Shown: positions 1 through 9,239 of the stretch, one piece after another | Layout of the letters: the number at the start of each line of letters is the position of its first letter | Numbering within the stretch: position 1 is the first letter of the stretch | Source of the DNA: Corynebacterium occultum | GTDB lineage: Bacteria; Actinomycetota; Actinomycetes; Mycobacteriales; Mycobacteriaceae | Direction of reading: 5' to 3' | DNA: 64,000 nt | Assembly (NCBI RefSeq): GCF_009734425.1 | Contig: NZ_CP046455.1 | Span: forward strand, 2,170,001 to 2,234,000 | Notes under the pieces: generated by a model | Seen by the model: only the letters and a program-made list of their open reading frames with translations | Told to the model about the DNA's origin: nothing | Database searches by the model: none | Made by a program: the position numbers and the translations under genes

Positions 1-441
1 GCCCAGATGATCTTCTCCAATGATGAGGATGTGAAGGCCTGGCGGGCGTTGAATGGCGTGATTAAGGACGGTACCGGAACTCTGGGCGTTTTCGCTGCCA
101 CCGCCTGTTACAACCAGGGTCGGGAGTTCCTGCATGAGCAGCTGGATTATCTGCGTGCCAACCGGGACTGGCTGGTGGAGAACCTGCCGAAGCGGATCCC
201 GGGGATTAAAACCACCAACCCCAAGGCCACCTACCTGATGTTCCTGGATTTCTCGGAGACCGCCATCCCGGACCGGGAGATGCCGGCCGCCTGGTTGCGT
301 CGCAATGCCAAGGTTGCCTTCAATGAGGGTGTGACCTTCGGCCCCGGTGGTGAGGGTTGGGCACGGTTGAACTTCGCCACCTCCAGGGAGAACCTGGAGG
401 TGGCGGTGGATCGGATCGCCGCGGCCCTGGACCAGGCCTGA
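1..441 (+). CDS. aecD: C-S lyase / MalY-PatB class aminotransferase, 3' part
   Basis: This is the C-terminal part of a PLP-dependent fold-type I enzyme; the reading frame is open to base 1, so the gene starts outside the window and the PLP lysine is not seen. The segment carries the family's C-terminal small domain, with 'YLMFLDFS', '[19 protein letters not shown]' and a final helix. This pattern is typical of MalY/PatB cystathionine beta-lyases that split C-S bonds of cystathionine and S-alkyl cysteines in the cytosol. In C. glutamicum aecD lies directly before brnQ; here brnQ follows on the same strand, but four minus-strand genes stand between. The gene name rests on this synteny and on the family. 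Confidence 0.7.
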   Translation, partial: AQMIFSNDEDVKAWRALNGVIKDGTGTLGVFAATACYNQGREFLHEQLDYLRANRDWLVENLPKRIPGIKTTNPKATYLMFLDFSETAIPDREMPAAWLRRNAKVAFNEGVTFGPGGEGWARLNFATSRENLEVAVDRIAAALDQA

Positions 442-456
442 TTCAGCGGGGCGGTG

Positions 457-1392
457 TCACCCGCGTCCCGGGTCTTGGAGCCGGGAACTCCAGGGCACCC
501 TGGTGGTGGAGACCCCCACGCTGAACACCGCGAAAGCACCGGGTGGGAGTTTTGCGGCGGTGTCCGGGTTGTCCTTGATCTCCGAGTTCACCGACACCCG
601 CAGTCCCGCCCTGGCCAGCAGCAGCCAGCAGCGCAGCAGATCCCGGCCACATTCAATCAGGGCAGCCGGGTCGGTGGTGTCCCCCGCGCAGAGCACCACC
701 CGACTGGGTGGCCGCAGGCTCCGGCTGTAATACAACCGCGCCAGCAGGGGCTGCCAGACCCCGGCGGTGCGCCGCAGCCCCGGGGAATTCAACAGCCTCC
801 GCCCCAGCCGTGCCAGGCCGGGGGATATCCGCAGACAGTCAGCGTTGAGACCATCCCGGTGGTAGGCAGGATCGGTGGGGTCCAGCCGGAGCCAGGACAC
901 TGTCTCCGCCAGGATTTCCGGGGTACGTGCGATATCCAGTGCGGTCCGGTTATGCAGTTTCCGCCAGGTCCGCTCCCCCATCATCTGCGCCACCGCGGTG
1001 GTGGCCAAGAGTCCGAAATTCTCCAGGGCATGATGCAGCGACACCTCATCCTTGACCAACCTGCCCCGGTCAACCTGTCGGGCGGCCACCTCCCGGGGAG
1101 TGAAATCCCGGTAGGGTTCCGGCCCCACCTGGATCTCCACCACCAGCGCTGCACCCCGGCCGGACACCTGCAGGCAAAGTTCGCGTTGCAGGGCGATGGC
1201 GAAGGCCTCCACCCAGGCACCCAGACCCAGCACGGTGTCCTGGTGGGTGGGGTCCGCCAGGGGCAGGGTACGTGCCGGATCCACCCTGAGCCGCACCTTC
1301 TCCCCCTCCTGTTCCACCGCCCAGGGCTGGGTGTTGTGCGCGGAGGGGGCGCGCCCCGCCAGGGTGATCGCGGCGTCGATAAGCTGCTCCAT
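457..1392 (-). CDS. Nitroreductase-fold protein (Acg/Rv3131-like)
   Basis: The 311-residue product opens with 'RAPSAHNTQPW', the signature of the nitroreductase-like subgroup that includes mycobacterial Acg proteins. Those proteins bind FMN, often with a degenerate active site, and many have no known substrate. It is the last gene of a four-gene minus-strand operon; its ATG shares one base with the TGA of the gene before it (TGATG at 1390-1394). Its 3' end faces the end of aecD at 16 bp. A reductase role on a product of the upstream adenylating enzyme is possible but only inferred from context. Confidence 0.75.
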   Translation of the reverse strand: MEQLIDAAITLAGRAPSAHNTQPWAVEQEGEKVRLRVDPARTLPLADPTHQDTVLGLGAWVEAFAIALQRELCLQVSGRGAALVVEIQVGPEPYRDFTPREVAARQVDRGRLVKDEVSLHHALENFGLLATTAVAQMMGERTWRKLHNRTALDIARTPEILAETVSWLRLDPTDPAYHRDGLNADCLRISPGLARLGRRLLNSPGLRRTAGVWQPLLARLYYSRSLRPPSRVVLCAGDTTDPAALIECGRDLLRCWLLLARAGLRVSVNSEIKDNPDTAAKLPPGAFAVFSVGVSTTRVPWSSRLQDPGRG

Positions 1393-2480
1393 CAGCTCAG
1401 CTCCCTCCGGTAGAAACTGATGGCGTGCAGCCGATGCCCACCGGCCTTCTCAAAGACCCTGGCCGAGGCGGGGTTGTCCCGGCCGATGAAAGTCACCCGC
1501 AGTTGCCGATAACCACCGGCCCGCAGATTGGCGTAGAGCTGCCGGGTCAGCAGGGACAGCAACCCCTGACCCTGGTACTCCGGCAGGGTGCCCTGGATGA
1601 TCAGGACCGCATCCTTCGGACGATGTCTGAGCAGACGCAGCAGCTCCGGCAGGCCCAGGCGGCCACCACGACGCCGCAGAATCCCCACCGGATCGGGGAT
1701 CACCAGCGCAAAACAGGCCAGCTCCCCCTCGATTTCCACCAGGGGGATCAGCTTCGGATCCATCAGCAACTCCAGCCCGGAGGTCTGGGACTTCATCTGT
1801 GCCGCAGTGATCGGGGTGAAGTAGGGCAACTGCTCAAAAGAGGCGTTCAACGCGGGCAGCAACCTTTTCGCCAGGCCGAAACGGCCCGGGTAGCGCAACC
1901 TCGCCCGCCCCCACTCCGCCGCCGTCGGGGCCGACACCTCCGGGATCTGCGGCACCTCCCAGGTATCCGCCTCACCCCAACGCTGATAACCCGCCGCCTC
2001 GAGGGCCTCCGGGACGGCCGGACCATTCCAGGTGGTGTCCATGAAACCGGGATGCTCGAACCCCGCCGTCACCGCCCCACCGGTGACATTGGGCAACGGG
2101 GTCACCGGGCCGAACACCTGGGAACATCCCGCCAACCGCCCCCGCACCTCCACCTCCGCAAGCAACGCCCGGACCACCTCCGGGTCCGTGGCATCCAGGG
2201 CGCCGAAAAGCTGCGCCCGGATACCGAGCTTGGTGTCCAGGGCGGCGGAACGGTGCGTGATGGCACGCCCCACCACCTCTCCCCCGCGCCGGGCCAGCAG
2301 CAGATCAATGCCGGGGAACCAGCCCCGCCCCCGGAACCACTGCTTGATGTCCGTGGCCAGCAGGGGCACATGCCTGCGGCGGTACTCCTCCCCGAGATGC
2401 AGCGGCAGGTCAATGAAGTCCCCCAGTTCGGAGAGTTCACGTACCGGGGCCACGGAAATCGCTGCCGCGCCGGGGTTCAT
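1392..2480 (-). CDS. GNAT-like acyltransferase, unknown substrate
   Basis: The 362-residue protein has the look of a two-lobed GNAT fold. The C-terminal half holds 'IQGTLPEYQGQGLLSLL', which fits the acyl-CoA pyrophosphate-binding loop (Q/R-x-x-G-x-G/A), followed by a late 'VTFIGRDNPASARVFEKAG' stretch typical of the last GNAT strands. The N-terminal half is a degenerate repeat of the fold. It overlaps the gene before it by 4 bp and the next gene by 1 bp, so translational coupling is likely. It may transfer an acyl group linked to the PaaK-like enzyme, but this is inference. Confidence 0.6.
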   Translation of the reverse strand: MNPGAAAISVAPVRELSELGDFIDLPLHLGEEYRRRHVPLLATDIKQWFRGRGWFPGIDLLLARRGGEVVGRAITHRSAALDTKLGIRAQLFGALDATDPEVVRALLAEVEVRGRLAGCSQVFGPVTPLPNVTGGAVTAGFEHPGFMDTTWNGPAVPEALEAAGYQRWGEADTWEVPQIPEVSAPTAAEWGRARLRYPGRFGLAKRLLPALNASFEQLPYFTPITAAQMKSQTSGLELLMDPKLIPLVEIEGELACFALVIPDPVGILRRRGGRLGLPELLRLLRHRPKDAVLIIQGTLPEYQGQGLLSLLTRQLYANLRAGGYRQLRVTFIGRDNPASARVFEKAGGHRLHAISFYRRELS

Positions 2481-2929
2481 GCACTGCCTCCGGCGGTGGG
2501 CGGGCCCTCGTCCTCATCGCCGATGGGACTGAAGTTCCGGATCATCCCCAACTCCCCCGTCGCCCGGTAGACACCATTGGTGTAACCCCATTCCTCCGCA
2601 TCCAGGATCCGGATGAAACCACCCTTGGCAGGTGCCTTGTCCCCACCACCCACCAGCCAGGTCATGATCTTTCGGTGTGCCGGGGTGCGGGCGAAATCCA
2701 TCAGGGAGTCACGGTCCTGGAAGCCGACCATCAGTCCGATGCCCAAGGGGAACTGATAGTAGGAGCGGTGCCAGAGATAACCCGGATGTTTTTTGAGTGC
2801 CCGGGCCACCGGCGGCCATTGTCGCAGCTGGCCCAGCATCCGCAGCGGACTGGTGTAACGGTTGCAGCCCAGGAAGAAACACTCCGCCTTCGCCTGGGGT
2901 GGTCCGGCAGAGAAATCATTGGATCTCAT
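2477..2929 (-). CDS. Unknown protein, possible dimeric alpha+beta barrel
   Basis: I do not recognise the family of this 150-residue cytosolic protein. The middle part shows 'WHRSYYQFPLGIGLMVGFQDRDS' and 'FARTPAHRKIMTW', spaced as in ferredoxin-like alpha+beta-barrel (monooxygenase or aldoxime-dehydratase-like) proteins, where a strand with a hydrophobic run precedes a helix and a His near a Trp. It overlaps the upstream gene by 4 bp (ATGA) and the downstream gene by 4 bp. Its strict coupling to the adenylating enzyme suggests a shared pathway. The function is open. Confidence 0.55.
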   Translation of the reverse strand: MRSNDFSAGPPQAKAECFFLGCNRYTSPLRMLGQLRQWPPVARALKKHPGYLWHRSYYQFPLGIGLMVGFQDRDSLMDFARTPAHRKIMTWLVGGGDKAPAKGGFIRILDAEEWGYTNGVYRATGELGMIRNFSPIGDEDEGPPTAGGSA

Positions 2930-4548
2930 CGCTGGCCTTTCATCAGGTAGGTGTTCTTGATCTTGTTCTGATCCCCGGCGAAGGGGCCGGCACCGAAATC
3001 ATGGATCTCCACCCGGATATCCGCGGCACTGGGATCCTCCTCCACTGAGGAAAGGAAATCCCGGGACACGGTCCTGAGGTGTGCCACCACCCCCTCCTGC
3101 AGCTGCCTGGACATCTCCTCCCGCTCTGCGTCCCCGAACCCACCCGGAGGCAGGCGGGAAGCCTCCCGGAGTTGGACGTGGATGGTGGGACGTTGTTCCA
3201 GCTCCCCGATCTCCACCAGTTCGGTGCGGAAGGTGTCGATCAGCGGAGCGTACTTCTCCGAACCATAGAGCCCGTTCTCCACATCGAGGGGGTAGATATT
3301 GGCCCCCATGTAGGAGACGGTGGCATCGGAACGGCCGAAGAGGAGCAGGAAGGGCAGGCGCATCCGTTGGGCCCGGAAGGCCTTCTTCGCCTTCGCCGCC
3401 ACCTTGGGGAAGGGCCTGAGCAGCTCCATCATCTCGGGAAAGCTGAGCAGCCGGGCTTCATCACCGATGTTGTAGCGCAACCGGGGACTCATCACCGCGG
3501 CATTGTTGATGGTGACCACCAGGTTGTCATCCTCGATGGTCTCCAGGTAAGTCTCCAGGGGGTTGTACTGGAAGATCATCGGGGTGCGGGATTCATCCTC
3601 ACCGAGCAGGGCGACCCGCAGCTCCGGGTCGGACAGACCCTTGCGGATCACCACTGAAAGATCCGTTTCCCCCGCCATCCCGATGGTCAGGTCAGAGGCA
3701 CCGTAACCGGAGTAGACGAATCCGAGACGCTTCTCCAGGTATTCGCGCAGCCCCTCGGTCATCGCCTCCCCACCGACGAAGGCGTTGATCTCGAAGCGGG
3801 CCCAGCGCCCTGGTTCCTGGTCCATGCGGTCCACCAGGTGTTTGAGGAAGGGTGGGTAGGCGGTGATCAGGTAGGGGAAACGCGGCCCGAAGTGTTCCAT
3901 GGTGTCCAGGATCTTCTCCAGGTCCGGGCCGGTGTTCTTGACCATGGCGGTCTTCGCCATCGCCAGACCGGTGTTGGTGCCGGTGGCCCAGGCCCCCATG
4001 GAAAAGGCGTTGATGCAGAAGATCTCCCCGGTGCCGAAGGTCATCGTGGTGAAACCAGCCATGTTCTTGTGCACGGTGTGCAGTTCCCGCTTGGAACGCA
4101 TCCAGTTATAGGGTTTGCCGGTGGAACCGGAGGATTCATCCACCACGGTGCCGGCCACCCGGATCCGGCCATTCCAGCAGCGGTCCGCCTCCTCATAGCG
4201 GGCGACGTAGGTGTCCTTGGCGGTGATGGGGTAGCTGGAGAGATCCCACCACTTGAACTCGAAGTCATTCTCCGCGAGGAAGTCATGGTAGGCGGGAACG
4301 TCCAGGTAGGCGTGCTGGCAGATCATCCAGGCGTTGAGCCGGGCTAGGTCCTCGAGTTTGGGGCTGTAGTTTCGGGCGGTGAAACGCCAGATCGCGGGGT
4401 GGACCCGGTAGAGGTTGTAGGCCGCGGTGAGCCCGAAGTTGGCTACCCGGAGGAAGGCCTGCCGGGCAAGGTTGACGGGCTTACGGGGAATGGGCAGGCG
4501 CCTCAGCTTCCGCGCTTTCTGCTCGGTATCGGCCATATCTGAAACCAT
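2926..4548 (-). CDS. Phenylacetate-CoA ligase-like (PaaK/CapK) adenylate-forming enzyme
   Basis: This 540-residue protein belongs to the PaaK/CapK branch of adenylate-forming enzymes. The phosphate-binding loop 'ESSGSTGKP' lies at about residues 138-146, and 'YSGYGASDLTIG' in the second third fits the adenine-binding motif region. The family activates a carboxylic acid with ATP and passes it to CoA or another acceptor. It is the first gene of the operon running down to 457. A second ATG stands 12 bases in (4536) and no strong Shine-Dalgarno is seen for either start. The acid substrate cannot be told from sequence. Aromatic catabolism genes that usually accompany true PaaK are absent, so a biosynthetic or modifying role is equally likely. 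Confidence 0.7.
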   Translation of the reverse strand: MVSDMADTEQKARKLRRLPIPRKPVNLARQAFLRVANFGLTAAYNLYRVHPAIWRFTARNYSPKLEDLARLNAWMICQHAYLDVPAYHDFLAENDFEFKWWDLSSYPITAKDTYVARYEEADRCWNGRIRVAGTVVDESSGSTGKPYNWMRSKRELHTVHKNMAGFTTMTFGTGEIFCINAFSMGAWATGTNTGLAMAKTAMVKNTGPDLEKILDTMEHFGPRFPYLITAYPPFLKHLVDRMDQEPGRWARFEINAFVGGEAMTEGLREYLEKRLGFVYSGYGASDLTIGMAGETDLSVVIRKGLSDPELRVALLGEDESRTPMIFQYNPLETYLETIEDDNLVVTINNAAVMSPRLRYNIGDEARLLSFPEMMELLRPFPKVAAKAKKAFRAQRMRLPFLLLFGRSDATVSYMGANIYPLDVENGLYGSEKYAPLIDTFRTELVEIGELEQRPTIHVQLREASRLPPGGFGDAEREEMSRQLQEGVVAHLRTVSRDFLSSVEEDPSAADIRVEIHDFGAGPFAGDQNKIKNTYLMKGQR

Positions 4549-4738
4549 ATCCAGCTGTGCCGGAGCTCACAACCGTTCCACCAGGTGGACGGGGGTGGCC
4601 TTTTCAGATTTCCCCCGGGCCTCTTATCCGCCCATCTGCGCAGGTGGAGGGAGAGCCTGATGAGTTGGGTTCCAGCCCATGGGATGAAGTACTCTTAGCT
4701 GCACTTCCTTATCCCGTCTATTAGTCAGGTTTCCCCAC

Positions 4739-6127
4739 ATGTCGAAACCCCAGGTGGCTTCGAAAGCAAGCCCGGTGCTCCTCGCCATCACGGCGATGAT
4801 GCTGTTCTCGATGTTCTTCGGAGCCGGTAACCTCATCTTCCCGCCCGCACTGGGTGCGCAGGCCGGTGACAACTTCATCCCCGCCATCCTCGGCTTCCTC
4901 GGCACCGGTGTGGTGCTGCCGGTGCTGGCGATCATCGCGATCGCCCTCTCCGGCAAAGATGTCCGGGACATGGCGCGCCGCGCCGGCCCCCTCTTCGGTA
5001 TCGCCTTCCCGGTGCTGGCCTACCTCTCCATCGGCGCTTTCTACGCCCTGCCGCGTACCGGTGCGGTGAGCTACTCCACCGCCATCCAGCCGGTCTTCGA
5101 CACCGAGGGGATGCTCATCTCCGGCATCTTCAACTTCGTGTTCTTCGGCATCGCCCTGGCTCTGTCCTATAACCCGAACTCGATCGTCAACAATCTGGGT
5201 AAGTTCCTCACCCCGGTGCTGCTGGTCCTGCTGGTGCTGCTGGTGGCCCTGGCGGTGTTCAAGTTCGACGGCACCCCGGGTGCCGCGAATGAGAAGTGGG
5301 CGGATGCCCCCTTCCCCACCGGCCTGGTCGAGGGTTACCTGACCATGGACTCCATCGCGGGTCTGGCCTTCGGCATCATCGTGATCTCCGCCTTCAAGTA
5401 CAAGGGCATCGCCGAGGGCAAGCCCCTGGTCAAGGCCACCATCTGGGCAGGTGTCATCGCCGGCATCCTGCTGGGCCTGATCTACATCGGTCTGGGCTAT
5501 ATCGGTCAGATCATCCCGAATGCCGCACAGTACTCCGATGGCGCCTCCCTGCTGGCGGATGCCGCACTGCAGCTGATGGGTGGCCCCGGCCAGTTCATCT
5601 TCGGCCTGATCGTGCTGCTGGCCTGCCTGACCACCGCCGTGGGCCTGATCGCCGCCACCAGTGAGTTCTTCGAGACCATCCTGCCGGGCATCCACTACAA
5701 GGCCTGGGCGATTTTCTTCTCGCTGATGTCCTTCGCCATGGCCACCCTGGGTCTGGACATGGTGCTGGCGATCGCCGCCCCGGTGATCGGTTTCCTCTAC
5801 CCCTCCGCGATCACCCTGATCTTCATCAGCCTGCTTCAGCCGATCGTGCAGCGCAAGCTCTACTTCCGCTGGACCTTCCTGATCGGTGTCTGGGCCGCCG
5901 TGGTCTGGGCCGCCCTGATGACCTTCAACAACCTGGGCTGGGGTTCCGCCTTCATCGGCCCGCTGATCTCCTGGTCGCCGCTGCATGAGGTGGAGATGGG
6001 CTGGGTGCTGCCCACCGTCATCGCCACCGTCATCGGTCTGCTTATCGACGTCGCAAAGCCCACCCCGGGCCCGACCTCCCCCTTCGATGAGGTCCAGACG
6101 GCACAGCCTGCTGAGGCGAAGGCCTAA
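4739..6127 (+). CDS. brnQ: Branched-chain amino acid:cation symporter BrnQ
   Basis: The 462-residue protein is a LIVCS-family carrier with about 12 hydrophobic segments. It begins with the typical 'FSMFFGAGNLIFPPALG' run around residues 24-40 and continues with 'GFLGTGVVLPVLAIIAIA' and 'YLSIGAFYALPRTGAVSY'. BrnQ imports leucine, isoleucine and valine driven by Na+. The C-terminal tail is hydrophilic. It follows the aecD region as in C. glutamicum, where aecD and brnQ are adjacent. A -10-like TACTCT lies near 4690 and no clear ribosome site precedes the ATG, so transcription start is uncertain. The luciferase-like gene follows at about 80 bp on the same strand. Confidence 0.92.
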   Translation: MSKPQVASKASPVLLAITAMMLFSMFFGAGNLIFPPALGAQAGDNFIPAILGFLGTGVVLPVLAIIAIALSGKDVRDMARRAGPLFGIAFPVLAYLSIGAFYALPRTGAVSYSTAIQPVFDTEGMLISGIFNFVFFGIALALSYNPNSIVNNLGKFLTPVLLVLLVLLVALAVFKFDGTPGAANEKWADAPFPTGLVEGYLTMDSIAGLAFGIIVISAFKYKGIAEGKPLVKATIWAGVIAGILLGLIYIGLGYIGQIIPNAAQYSDGASLLADAALQLMGGPGQFIFGLIVLLACLTTAVGLIAATSEFFETILPGIHYKAWAIFFSLMSFAMATLGLDMVLAIAAPVIGFLYPSAITLIFISLLQPIVQRKLYFRWTFLIGVWAAVVWAALMTFNNLGWGSAFIGPLISWSPLHEVEMGWVLPTVIATVIGLLIDVAKPTPGPTSPFDEVQTAQPAEAKA

Positions 6128-6206
6128 AACCTCCTCGGGGAATATTTCCACCTCCGGATAAGTTGGGGTCTATGACCACAACTGTCTCCGGAAGGTGGAT
6201 TTTTTC

Positions 6207-7220
6207 TTGTCTGTCCCGCTCTCATTGATTGATTTCTGTCATATCTACCCCGGGGAAAACGCCTCCCAGAGCTTCGCCCGCTCAGTGGCCATGGCGCAAC
6301 GTGCGGAGCAGCTCGGGTTCTCCCGCATCTGGTACTCCGAGCACCACAACATGAAGCACATCGCATCCTCCGTACCCTCGGTGCTGATCGCCCACATCGG
6401 TGCCCAGACCGAGAAGATCCGGCTGGGTGCCGGTGGCGTGATGCTGCCCAACCATGCCCCCTACGCCATCGCCGAGCAGTACGGCATGCTCGCCGAAATG
6501 TACCCCGACCGCATTGATCTGGGACTCGGGCGTGCCCCCGGCACCGACATGAACACCCTGCGTGCCCTGCGCCGGGATCCCTCATCCTCGGATAACTTCC
6601 CCAATGATGTCGTCGAGCTCAACGGCTACCTCAGTGGCAACTCCCGCATCCTGGGTGTCAACGCCATCCCCGGTGCGAACACCAACGTGCCGCTCTATAT
6701 CCTTGGTTCCTCCACCTATGGGGCGCAGCTGGCCGCGAAACTGGGACTGCCCTACTCCTTCGCCTCCCACTTCGCCCCCGCCCACCTGCAAGAGGCGGTG
6801 AAGATCTACCGGGACACCTTCCAGCCCTCCGAAACCCTCAAGGAGCCCTATGTCATTGCGGCGGTCAATGTGATCGGCGCGGACACCGAGGAGGAGGCGG
6901 ACCGCCGCGAGGAGGGTATACACCGCCAGCGGGTCCGTTCCATGGCCGGTCGGGGTCGCTTCTTCAGTGAGGAGCAACTGGATCAGATCATCAACTCCTA
7001 CCAGGGGCAGCAGATCATCGAGATGCTCTACTTCACCGCCAAGGGCACTGCACCGCAGATCCGGGAACAGCTGGAGCGTTTCACCGAGCTGGCCCAGGCT
7101 GATGAGCTGATGATCTCCCTGCAGGGCACCACCCAGCCGGAGGCCATGGAGTCCATGGAGATCCTGGCCCAGGCCTGGGAGCTGGACCCGGAAAACACCG
7201 CCGGCGTACCGGGACGCTGA
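6207..7220 (+). CDS. Luciferase-like (LLM class) flavin-dependent monooxygenase
   Basis: The product of about 337 residues is a bacterial luciferase-fold oxidoreductase. It shows 'LGFSRIWYSEHHNMKH' near the N terminus, 'IRLGAGGVMLPNHAPYAIAEQ' and 'RIDLGLGRAPGTD', all typical of the LLM group using FMN or F420. A GTG at 6195 is in frame, but the TTG at 6207 gives the expected family N terminus (MSVPLSLIDF) and stands about 10 bases after GGAAGG, so I prefer it. C. glutamicum carries an alkanal-monooxygenase-like gene in the same place after brnQ. The substrate is unknown. A strong intrinsic terminator follows at 7361. Confidence 0.85.
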   Translation: MSVPLSLIDFCHIYPGENASQSFARSVAMAQRAEQLGFSRIWYSEHHNMKHIASSVPSVLIAHIGAQTEKIRLGAGGVMLPNHAPYAIAEQYGMLAEMYPDRIDLGLGRAPGTDMNTLRALRRDPSSSDNFPNDVVELNGYLSGNSRILGVNAIPGANTNVPLYILGSSTYGAQLAAKLGLPYSFASHFAPAHLQEAVKIYRDTFQPSETLKEPYVIAAVNVIGADTEEEADRREEGIHRQRVRSMAGRGRFFSEEQLDQIINSYQGQQIIEMLYFTAKGTAPQIREQLERFTELAQADELMISLQGTTQPEAMESMEILAQAWELDPENTAGVPGR

Positions 7221-7360
7221 TCCGGTTTTAACTGCTCACCCCCTGGTGTCGGTGCTTTAGCTGCCGGCGCACCTCCCCAAAGCTGGAGGTGTGAGCGGGG
7301 ATCCACCGGGGCACCCCCCCAATCGGCTGCAAACTGGCTCATCTGAAGCTAATATTTTCA

Positions 7361-7405
7361 TGGAACGGCACACGCGCCTAGAAGCGTGTGCCGTTCCATT
7401 TTTCT
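7361..7405 (+). terminator. Intrinsic terminator after the luciferase-like gene
   Basis: A perfect 15-bp stem (7361-7375 with 7384-7398) with an 8-base loop is followed by a T-rich tract on the plus strand. It lies 140 bp past the monooxygenase stop. Apart from this hairpin, the 7221-7519 interval shows no coding signal and no RNA gene I can name. Confidence 0.85.
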
Positions 7406-7519
7406 CTTCCCCCACAGCTCATCCCCCAGGGAGAGTATTCCTGCGACAGCCAGCACCCCCACTCCGCGCCGACCCGGTGCTGAAGGGCCTGCTACCAGAT
7501 CTGCGGCAGACGGGGCCCG

Positions 7520-8041
7520 TTAGAGCACCCCGAGTTTGTCGATCTGAACCTCTCCCCGCCGGGCTTTGATCAACTCGGTCAGTTCAAAGGGCCGCGGGGT
7601 GACATCATCGGGCAGCCGCACCGAGTAGGAGGCCACCTGCTTGAGGAAGTGCGGCACCCGTTCGGGGACATGATCCGGCAGCAGGGTGATGTAGGTGGCT
7701 CCCCGGGACCAGAGCTGCACGGTATCCAGTTCCTCCAGGGGGAAGCTGACTCCGCTGTGCGGGATCTTCACCACCTCACCGATCTCCAGGATGGGCCGGG
7801 AACGCCGGTAGAGCACCACCGCCAGGGAAAGCACGGCGGCGGTGATACCCAAGGCTGGGGCGAGGGCGGCGATGGCGTAGGCGTTCTGCCAGGTCCCACT
7901 GCTCTGCCGGGATCTTTCAGTCAGCAACCCGTAGAGGATGGGAAGGAGGAGCACCACGAAAATTATGCAGACCGCCACCGCCCGGGAGCGGGCAAGGGCG
8001 GCGGCGCGACGGCGCACCGTGATGGGGCTTCTCGTGGTCAT
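7520..8041 (-). CDS. Small membrane protein, unknown
   Basis: The chosen start (ATG at 8041) gives 173 residues; the frame is open further upstream, but that extension is rich in Cys and Arg and unlike a protein start. Two membrane segments lie at about residues 22-42 and 58-80, followed by a cytosolic part containing 'ILEIGEVVKIPHSGVSFPLEELDTVQL', which resembles the short PH-like domain of bacterial membrane proteins. A -10-like TAGAAT stands 10 bases before the ATG with no Shine-Dalgarno, which fits a leaderless or very short-leader transcript. No function can be given. Confidence 0.65.
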   Translation of the reverse strand: MTTRSPITVRRRAAALARSRAVAVCIIFVVLLLPILYGLLTERSRQSSGTWQNAYAIAALAPALGITAAVLSLAVVLYRRSRPILEIGEVVKIPHSGVSFPLEELDTVQLWSRGATYITLLPDHVPERVPHFLKQVASYSVRLPDDVTPRPFELTELIKARRGEVQIDKLGVL

Positions 8042-8200
8042 GATGGGCTTGATTCTAGGAGAAGGTCCCAGGCTATGTGAACTGCAGCGCCGGTTGCCCA
8101 CCCCGCAGGTATTCCCGCACCTTGGGGTTGCGGCCACCGAATTTCCGGACCTGTCGGAGTGGACGGTGGCGGGGTACGACGGTGGTGAGGTTCAACTGCT

Positions 8201-9121
8201 TCAGCCCAGCAGGAAGGAGATGAGCACCAGTACCGGCACGCAGGCCAGGGTGGACACCAGTCCGGCGTCCCGGGCGAGGTTCTCGGCGGTGCGGAAACGC
8301 AGAGCATAGGCATTGACATTCTGGGCGGTGGGCAACGCGGCGAGCACCACGGCGGTCAGCAGGGCGTGTCCTTGCATACCGAAGATGTAGTGCGCCATCA
8401 GGCCGGCGATGATCGGCATGAGAACCACCTTGAAGAGGGAGGCCAGGATGGCGTCGCGGGCACCTTCCCGCAGCACCGGTGCACCGGCCAGGGACATGCC
8501 GAAAACCAGCAGAGCCAGCGGGACGGAGGCCCCGGCGAGGATGCCCACCGGTTCGGAGATCAGCTGCGGTACGGGGATCTCAAGGAAGGCGAAGAACATG
8601 CCGATGATCGCAGCGATGACCATGGGGTTGGTCAATGGGGCCTGAATCAGGTTGCGCAGCAGGTTCGACTGCTGGGAGGAGTTGACCGCATCCAGGATGG
8701 TCAGGGTGATCGGGGCGTAGAAGGCCACCTGGAAGAGGATGACGGGGACCACTGCGGCGGCATCATCAATCACATAGACCGCCAGTGGGATACCGAGATT
8801 TCCGGCATTGGCGTAGGAGGCCGCCAGCATGCCGATCAGGCTGTCCGCGGTGTTGCGCTGCAGCAGGGTGCGGCAGAGCAGGAAGAAGAGGAATCCGGCG
8901 AGCAATGCGGAGGCCACGATCACCACGAAGTTCGCGGAAAATATTTCGGCGGGGTCGGTGACTATCAGTCGATCGAAGAGCAGGGCCGGGGTGGCCACCA
9001 GGTACACCAGGGAGGCCAGCGCCTGGCGTCCACCGGCGCCGAGGCTGTTGCGCCGCCCGAGCACATATCCGACGAAGACGACGAGGAACACGACCGCGAA
9101 ACCCATGAGTACCTGTTGCAC
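8201..9121 (-). CDS. AEC-family transporter (auxin efflux carrier / malate permease type)
   Basis: This 306-residue protein has about ten hydrophobic segments in two halves of five, the layout of the AEC family. 'ASYANAGNLGIPLAVYV' in the middle of the first half is the family's conserved Asn-Gly-Pro crossing. Bacterial members export or import small organic anions. The start is the GTG at 9121; an ATG 15 bases in (9106) follows an AGG and is an alternative. It is divergent from a GntR regulator at 9240, which may control it. The substrate is not evident. Confidence 0.85.
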   Translation of the reverse strand: MQQVLMGFAVVFLVVFVGYVLGRRNSLGAGGRQALASLVYLVATPALLFDRLIVTDPAEIFSANFVVIVASALLAGFLFFLLCRTLLQRNTADSLIGMLAASYANAGNLGIPLAVYVIDDAAAVVPVILFQVAFYAPITLTILDAVNSSQQSNLLRNLIQAPLTNPMVIAAIIGMFFAFLEIPVPQLISEPVGILAGASVPLALLVFGMSLAGAPVLREGARDAILASLFKVVLMPIIAGLMAHYIFGMQGHALLTAVVLAALPTAQNVNAYALRFRTAENLARDAGLVSTLACVPVLVLISFLLG

Positions 9122-9239
9122 GAAAGGCTATTCTTCCATGACTTCCCCGGCGCGGTACCGGGGCCCGCTTTGTGACGCCCGGGTGGGTCCGGCCCAGGAA
9201 ATCCAGGCCCGGGTCTTTGTTGATGTGGGATACTGGGGC

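Noticed and set aside
454-1413. Long plus-strand open frame opposite the nitroreductase-fold gene
   Set aside because: It is the shadow of the minus-strand gene: rich in Pro, Gly, Gln and His, no fold, no ribosome site. High-GC codon bias explains such frames across the window.
4721-6151. 476-residue minus-strand frame opposite brnQ
   Set aside because: Composition is almost only Asp, Glu, Gly, Gln and His, the usual antisense of a membrane protein gene.
7227-7300. Possible structured RNA in the gap after the luciferase-like gene
   Set aside because: Only short stems (6 bp) around 7271-7290; nothing that matches a riboswitch or small RNA family I know.
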